Below, piece by piece: positions 8,987-13,607 of a DNA stretch of 13,607 nt. The number at the start of each line of letters is the position of its first letter. Position 1 is the first letter of the stretch. This DNA is from Collybiopsis luxurians FD-317 M1 (lineage: Eukaryota; Basidiomycota; Agaricomycetes; Agaricales; Omphalotaceae). Under the pieces are notes generated by a model, which was given only the letters and a program-made list of their open reading frames with translations, was not told the origin of the DNA and made no database searches. The stretch lies in contig KN834846.1 in the NCBI GenBank assembly GCA_000827265.1, positions 1 through 13,607 on the forward strand, read 5' to 3'. Made by a program: the position numbers and the translations under genes.

Positions 8987-9204
8987 GGCGAGAGATATAA
9001 GGAGTAAAAACTTCAAGCGTCAGGATAGAAGGAGTAAAAACTTCAAGCGTCAGGATAGAAGGAGTAGGATAAAGAAAATGTCGAGGCGCAGGGCACATGA
9101 AAACCAGATGATGTGGCATGATCAAATGCTCTGCTTTGTTCCTTTGTTCTTTGACCCCATAAGACGCTCTCTGATGGATAATCCTGTCTCTTATCCTTTC
9201 CCCC
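8987..9204. promoter_or_regulatory. Divergent intergenic region of WD40 and GGY-type genes
   Basis: These 218 bases separate two start codons that point away from each other (8986 minus, 9205 plus). Any promoters for both genes must lie here or start further inside. There is no clear TATA box. The dominant feature is the 30-bp tandem duplication at 9001-9060. The region is purine-rich on the plus strand at its left end and pyrimidine-rich (TCTCTT, CCTTTCCCCC) just before the ATG at 9205, as is common before fungal start codons. Confidence 0.4.
9001..9060. repeat. Perfect 30-bp direct tandem duplication
   Basis: Two identical 30-base units (9001-9030 and 9031-9060), each starting GGAGTAAAAACTTCAAGCGT, followed by a partial third start, GGAGTAGGATA, at 9061. 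Identity between the copies is complete, so the duplication is recent relative to the decay of the flanking genes. It sits 15 bases upstream of the WD40 start codon. Confidence 0.97.
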
Positions 9205-10016
9205 ATGGCTGCCCCATCTAATTTCCTCTTGTCCAGTCACTTATGTCTTGACAAGCTCGAAATGCAAAAGCCCAGTTCTACTTGTGTCGACCAGATTTTA
9301 GTCCCATTTGCAGAACAGCCTTTATCAACCAAATCTGTTCAATTTGCATCTCCGATACCCAATCCACGAGCTAGTAGTGCATCCAGTGCTGCTTCATCTC
9401 TTCAATCCTTGTCCTGTTCTGCTACATCCTTTGTTTCACCATTGGCTCCTCTCTCCCTGCCTCGTTGTCTTTCATTAGACAGCGACATTGACAATAGAAC
9501 TCTCAACATTACTGTAGATGCAGAATCCAATGAAGAATTAAATGGGAAAATTCCAAAGCCCTCTGGGGAGGTCTCGAGGCTGAATTGAGGAGGATATTCC
9601 CTAGAGAAAGAACTGATGGAAAAGCACAAATGGACTAAGGCAAAATACGACAAAGTACGAGTAAGTAATTCCATTGCTTGAGTGGTTCCTCAAACTTCTT
9701 TTCAAACTCTTTGGTTCCAGAAGTATATCACCAAGCTTGTGGATGACCAACTTGATTGTATGCTATGTTACTCTGACCAACCGCTGACTCTTTTATGAGA
9801 AATCCACCTCCAGGTATGTCTATCATTATTCCAATCCTGGAGAGACCTGGAAACTTATACCTCCTTTAGGCTGCAATGAAATTTGAATTTCTCAAGGATT
9901 TTCATTGCTTATGAGTGGTGGACAATATGGTCAAGAGTCGAGTCAAATCTTGGAAAACATCTCTCAGGCAGAAAGCTGACGCTGCACTTGCTGCACAGGC
10001 TCGGGCACAGACTTGA
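9205..10016 (+). pseudogene. Basidiomycete GGY-type hypothetical protein, three exons, three in-frame TGA
   Basis: Exon 1 9205-9660, intron 9661-9720 (60 bp, GTAAGT..TTCCAG), exon 2 9721-9813, intron 9814-9869 (56 bp, GTATGT..TTTAG), exon 3 9870-10016 ending in TGA; all phase 0, 232 codons. The N-terminal half is Ser/Ala/Pro-rich and probably disordered. It is followed by GKIPKPSGEVSRLN-stop-GGYSLEKEL, then HKWTKAKYDKVRKYITKLVD, DCMLCYSDQPLTLL, and VVDNMVKSRVKSW with a Lys/Ala-rich tail. The arrangement 'PxGExxR..xGGYxL', a helical stretch, then 'WxVxDMVxxRxK' matches a hypothetical family I recall from Agaricomycetes, of unknown function. TGA codons at 9586-9588 (family context suggests Arg CGA), 9796-9798 and 9912-9914 (context suggests Trp TGG) break the frame. 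Splice sites and phases are intact. Confidence 0.7.
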
Positions 10017-10761
10017 AGCCTCACTATAATGGTTCCTTCGACAAAACGTGGCCTATCTGGAAATGTTTAGAGTCCTCTATGGAATCTTTTTTTGTGTAGT
10101 TTTGTCCTAGATGTACAGCTCTGTTTAATCTCCTAGAAAACACCTTTCACTATTCATCAACACCTATATCAAGGATGCCATACATTGAGACTCCCTTTTT
10201 GACATGATCAAGACTATCCCTTGTGTCAGACGCAAGGCCAAATGGGCCTTGCAAGGAATTTCTGATGATCACTTGTTTTGCATCCATACTTTGGAAAAAG
10301 AAATGTGGATTGATGCGCTGGTCTTACTTTCTCGAATGAGCTCATCAGTTGTGACAAGGGCATGCACACCGACCCACCTCTGATGTCATCCACATCCTGA
10401 CATGGTTGAGGCAATTGTTACTGAGTCAGTTTCCATTGAGAGTGCATTCCTCCGTTCCTGTGCTTTGCACATTCTCAAGTTTTTTTACTGAGACACATTT
10501 TAAGTATGTGAACAGCTGTAAAGTACAATCCACACACTAATAGATGCCAGCGGTCCTCCATCTGATAAAATTTTGTATGTCCATGTGTGGCCCTCCACGC
10601 TACCACAACACCTGGTACTACTCTCCCATAGCGAGATTACAAGTGTGCAGACCGGTCAGGATTGATCTGTTGCACTAGACAGAAGGGTCGCTCACCGGTC
10701 AACTGGCTACTCAGGTAGACTATACTGACCACTCAATCAGCGCGAGCCATTTTCTCCCACC
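10017..10761. other. Spacer with one small open frame
   Basis: Mostly without coding signal. The exception is the 59-codon frame at 10204-10383, described separately. A T run is at 10087-10093, and the motif ACCGGTCA occurs twice (about 10651 and 10695). The last 30 bases before 10762 are pyrimidine-rich and end in CCCACC directly before the ATG, a strong eukaryotic start context. Confidence 0.4.
10204..10383 (+). CDS. Small open frame or exon remnant, unknown
   Basis: ATG to TGA, 59 codons: MIKTIPCVRRKAKWALQGIS, then DDHLFCIHTLEKEMWIDALV, LLSRMSS and a short tail. Composition is more protein-like than the surrounding frames (Trp, Cys and charged residues well spread). The opposite strand is also open here but gives a less natural product. 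Just upstream, in a different frame, are patches such as HLFINTYIKDAIH, so this could be the last piece of a decayed exon and not a free-standing gene. No family recognised. Confidence 0.3.
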   Translation: MIKTIPCVRRKAKWALQGISDDHLFCIHTLEKEMWIDALVLLSRMSSSVVTRACTPTHL

Positions 10762-11955
10762 ATGAGGTACGAGTTCTCTAGGGATGGTGTCAAAAATAAT
10801 AGAAATGTAAGTGAGTTGCAAGTCTCAACCAAGTCTATCTAATTGAACTGACCAATGTAGCGTCTCTCACGAGAGATTGTCTGCAATGCACTTGGCATTG
10901 AAGAAGGCATTGGTTGAGCTTGGACTGCGGTCCAAAGTGCATCTCCTCAAGAACTGGAGCATTTTCAACAAGACCCACAGCTATACAGGCCAACATTATC
11001 CACGGCAAAACTGGATACATCAGGCCAAACTGCAGTGAAGGCAAAATTGTCAGACTGGAACTTGATTCTGCTATCCATTTTGGCAGACCATGCAAAATCT
11101 CAAGCAGTGCAAGCAAGAAATCCAATGGAATATAGCCACCCAGACCATGTAGTACCTTGGGAGGAACTTATTGCTAGCCGAATAAACTGGATACTGGATG
11201 ATCTTTACAGATCTCGCCCCAGAGGTGATGAAGATTCCGGTACGGTGGAAGTGAGAATGAAATCTCAAGCCCAGGCAAATGGGTTGGCCTCTCAGAGGCG
11301 GGCTACCAGACTATGGGTGAGTAAATACTTCTACATCATGACAGGCATCTTAGGATTTGTAGAAATTCAAAAGGAGACTAAAACAAGGTAGTATCAAGCA
11401 AGGAAAGTGCAATGATGCAGGTGATAATGAGGGCAAATGGCACCGGGAGTTTGTTGTTTTTGCCACTAGCGTTCTGGGATTGCAGGGTATGTCAGATGAA
11501 GAAGATGGGGAAGAGAATGGAGATGCAATCAGACTGGTCTCTGATGTTTCTTTTTGGCATCGAGAGTTCAGATCTTTATACCGTCACTCCAATACAGTTG
11601 GCAACATGGGTGAAGATGGATTTGGGATTCCATCTGGTTGTAAATTCAAAAAGAGAGTTGACATTTTGGAAAGTGTGGACTGTCCTCCACCTGCTCAGCT
11701 TCTGGATGCATTCCATAAACCTCCCTCTGGACTACACAACCATGATTTGCCTCTTGAATCAGCCTTGTTAAGGTATTGCTCTCTCTGTTTGTGTTGTGTG
11801 TATACTCACTCTTGTCCTTAAGTGCATCTGCCTACTTTTATCGCCGGTCTGTTCTGCAACTCTCCTGTGATAAACACTCAAACAACTTTACAGTGCCCAA
11901 GAAAACAAATGATATCATAATTGGAACAAATATTTTTGGTAAAGCACCTATGTAA
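10762..11955 (+). pseudogene. Basidiomycete hypothetical protein with HPDHVVPWEEL motif, four exons, one TGA
   Basis: Exons 10762-10806, 10861-11316, 11363-11772 and 11823-11955 (TAA). Introns are 54, 46 and 50 bp with GTAAGT, GTGAGT and GTATTG donors; phases 0, 0, 2 all agree; 348 codons in total. The start is in a strong context (CCCACCATGAGG). Features in order: RLSREIVCNALGIEEG, a linker, LILLSILADHAKSQAVQAR, the motif EYSHPDHVVPWEELIASRIN, an acidic and basic linker, KFKRRLKQGSIKQG, QGMSDEEDGEENGD, and SFWHREFRSLYRH. The combination of a 'HPDH.VPWE' block, a basic stretch and a 'GMSxDE' acidic motif is one I recall in hypothetical proteins expanded in Agaricomycetes; function unknown. 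The only damage is TGA at 10915-10917. The acidic 'GMSDEED' block could be a phosphorylation or binding site, but that is a guess. Confidence 0.68.
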
Positions 11956-12340
11956 TTATCTGGTTAGCTGTTGAGCAGAGTTTTATTAAATTACAGTCCA
12001 TGCTTCATTTTTCTTGGTTGTCATGAACTGTGTCAGTTATCTGCTCTGCTTTCCAAGGCAGGTGCACCAACAACAGCATGAAAATTGGGTTATAGGCTGG
12101 AACATATGTTGACCAAATGACCCTTGCCTGCATATTGCCAGTGCCCAGCCAGTCATTTTCACTTGACCAGCCTGCAGAACTCAATTGAATGTAATGGCAG
12201 TGCTATCATATATATTGGAAACCATGTAGATATACTATGGGCGCGATCCAGGGTAATAGCATGGTAATACATTCTAGCTCTGGGCACATATTGCACAATA
12301 GAGGTCTGTGCACTGATGCATATAAATGCTGTGCTCAGTA
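11956..12340. other. 3' flank, non-coding
   Basis: No open frame of interest on either strand. The sequence becomes AT-rich and starts to show CATGGTAAT-type words from about 12260, leading into the repeat region. I see no clear polyadenylation signal; TTATTAAATT at about 11982 is the nearest AT-rich candidate for the gene ending at 11955. Confidence 0.35.
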
Positions 12341-12900
12341 AGTACCATGGTATCACAAAACCATTTCAATGCATATTCCATTACCATATATACCCCATGG
12401 ATTTGGAATACCATGGTTTTTATTGACTGTCTTTACAGACAGTATACATAGTATTGGAAGTATACTGACTGTGTTTTCACATAGTGTAAGTATATGGTAT
12501 TGTAATACATTGGTATTCCCTGACTGTCTGTGACTGTCTGTACAGACTGTACATGATAATAGAGTGCCATAGTATTTACTGACTGCCAGGTACATGGTCA
12601 TGGTATTTACTGGCTTTATAGCCTGTGTGTGTGGATTTGGAATATCATGGAATTTATTGACTAGTGTACATGATATGTGTTGACTATTCTACAGGCAGTA
12701 TGATATAGTATTGTAATACACAGCTCTACAGATAGTGAATATGGTATTGTTGTTATACCATGGTATCTACTGACTGTTCTACAGGCAGGGTTTAATATAG
12801 TATTCTAATACTCAGTTCTTCAGACAATGTATTGATGTTATTATAGCATGGTATTTACTGACTGTGATTACAGACATTTTAAAGAGTACCATAGTAGCTT
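12340..12900. repeat. Degenerate array of CATGGTAT-TTACTGACTG motifs with small inverted repeats
   Basis: A composite motif, approximately CATGGTATTTACTGACTGT followed after 4-5 bases by ACAGRCAG, recurs at about 12412, 12568, 12599, 12646, 12759 and 12847, with irregular spacing of about 30 to 115 bases and some mismatches. ACTGT...ACAG arms form short hairpins (for example TGACTGTCTTTACAGACAGT at about 12424). ACCATGGT-type palindromes recur at 12346, 12411 and 12757. The left edge is gradual. The region has no coding potential. It resembles subterminal motif clusters of DNA transposons or a decayed satellite; which one cannot be decided from this window. Confidence 0.65.
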
Positions 12901-13607
12901 CCCGGCCAGATTATCATAGTAACCCCTTACTTGATTTTTAAACAGTATGCATGGTCAATGAATGACATGGTATTATTTTACTGTCATTACTCTCACTGAA
13001 AAATGGTTAGGGTACACAGCATCAGAGTTGACTTCCTTGCCTTTTGTGAAGTTTTTGAACCATCAAACTTCCCTATTGCATACTGCCAGCATGTTGCTTT
13101 AGGCAACAAGTTGAGGTCATCATAGGCTGTGAACATTTACACCATGGTACACATCCAGTGAGCACTGACAACATGGTGCATGGTTGCTTTGATATCTCCT
13201 TACTGTTATTGAATGGGGATGGTTAATATAGCCCATTGTATTTTTTTCATGGCCTTTATTGCCAGGGTTATAATTGAATACTATGTTTTTATCCCAGGCT
13301 CATATAATATATCCACTGCATCATAGATGGCGTCAGCTTGCTATCTTCATAAAGAGGACATGGTCAGAGCATACCATGATATACATCCACTATGCATTCT
13401 CAGAGCATAGCAGTGTATGTTTACAACAGTAGCTCATTACTGCACTACTTCTACTGGGCTGTAGACAATGCCCCGGTATTTCTCACTATTTTTGCACCAA
13501 TGAAAATGTAAATTATTGGTAAAAAGGGTAAAAATCATCATGATTCTGGGCATGTTGGATAGATACCATGGTCCTTCTTTATTGTCTTCACAAGCGAAAG
13601 TCAACAT
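12901..13607. other. AT-rich non-coding DNA
   Basis: No protein-like frame on either strand. Scattered ACCATGGT or near matches continue (about 13141, 13372, 13566) but without the TTACTGACTG partner, so this looks like the fading edge of the repeat region. Nothing else recognised. Confidence 0.45.

Noticed and set aside
1009..10917. Reassigned TGA codon as an explanation for the internal TGAs
   Set aside because: TGA also serves as the terminal stop of the WD40 and GGY models, and a frameshift and a TAA are present too. Ordinary decay explains all of it.
12153..12601. Minus-strand open frames in the AT-rich right end
   Set aside because: They arise from the repeated CATGGTAT and ACTGACTG words and have no protein-like composition.
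1..13607. tRNA, rRNA, CRISPR or bacterial mobile element
   Set aside because: No tRNA T-arm motif, rRNA core or regularly spaced repeat was seen, and the splicing signals show a eukaryotic nuclear sequence.

Overview
The window looks like nuclear DNA of a basidiomycete fungus, probably an Agaricomycete. The genes are split by very short introns (about 46-60 bp, GT...AG, many with a pyrimidine-rich tail before the AG). Several predicted proteins resemble families I know only from mushroom-forming fungi. There are no bacterial-type operons or ribosome binding sites, and I see no rRNA, tRNA or CRISPR array. All gene models were spliced by hand from the sequence. Family names come from motif recognition, not from a search.

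Layout. 1-1203 (minus): the N-terminal half of a Tnp2-type (CACTA-like) transposase gene, cut by the window edge and broken by a frameshift and a stop. 1774-2953 (plus): a Ulp1/SENP-type cysteine protease domain with all catalytic residues visible but one upstream in-frame TGA. 2954-4768: mostly decayed or unreadable DNA with two possible minus-strand remnants. 4769-5705 (minus): an intact two-exon gene of unknown function, the best-preserved multi-exon gene here. It diverges from a damaged plus-strand gene of unknown function (5688-6772) across a shared TATATATA stretch. 7595-8986 (minus): a six-exon WD40-repeat gene, now a pseudogene. 9001-9060: a perfect 30-bp tandem duplication between the WD40 gene and the next, divergent gene. 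9205-10016 (plus): a three-exon gene with a GGY-type basidiomycete domain and three in-frame TGA codons. 10762-11955 (plus): a four-exon gene with an 'HPDHVVPWEEL' motif and one in-frame TGA. About 12340-12900: a non-coding array of degenerate CATGGTAT-TTACTGACTG motifs and small inverted repeats, followed by featureless AT-rich DNA.

How it fits together. A transposase and a Ulp1-like protease in divergent orientation suggest the interior of a large DNA transposon or a transposon graveyard. The WD40, GGY and HPDHVVPWEEL genes are either passengers or members of expanded families that sit in such regions. Almost every recognisable gene carries one to three lesions yet keeps correct intron phases. 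This points to fairly recent loss of function. Six of the seven nonsense codons in the well-supported models are TGA.
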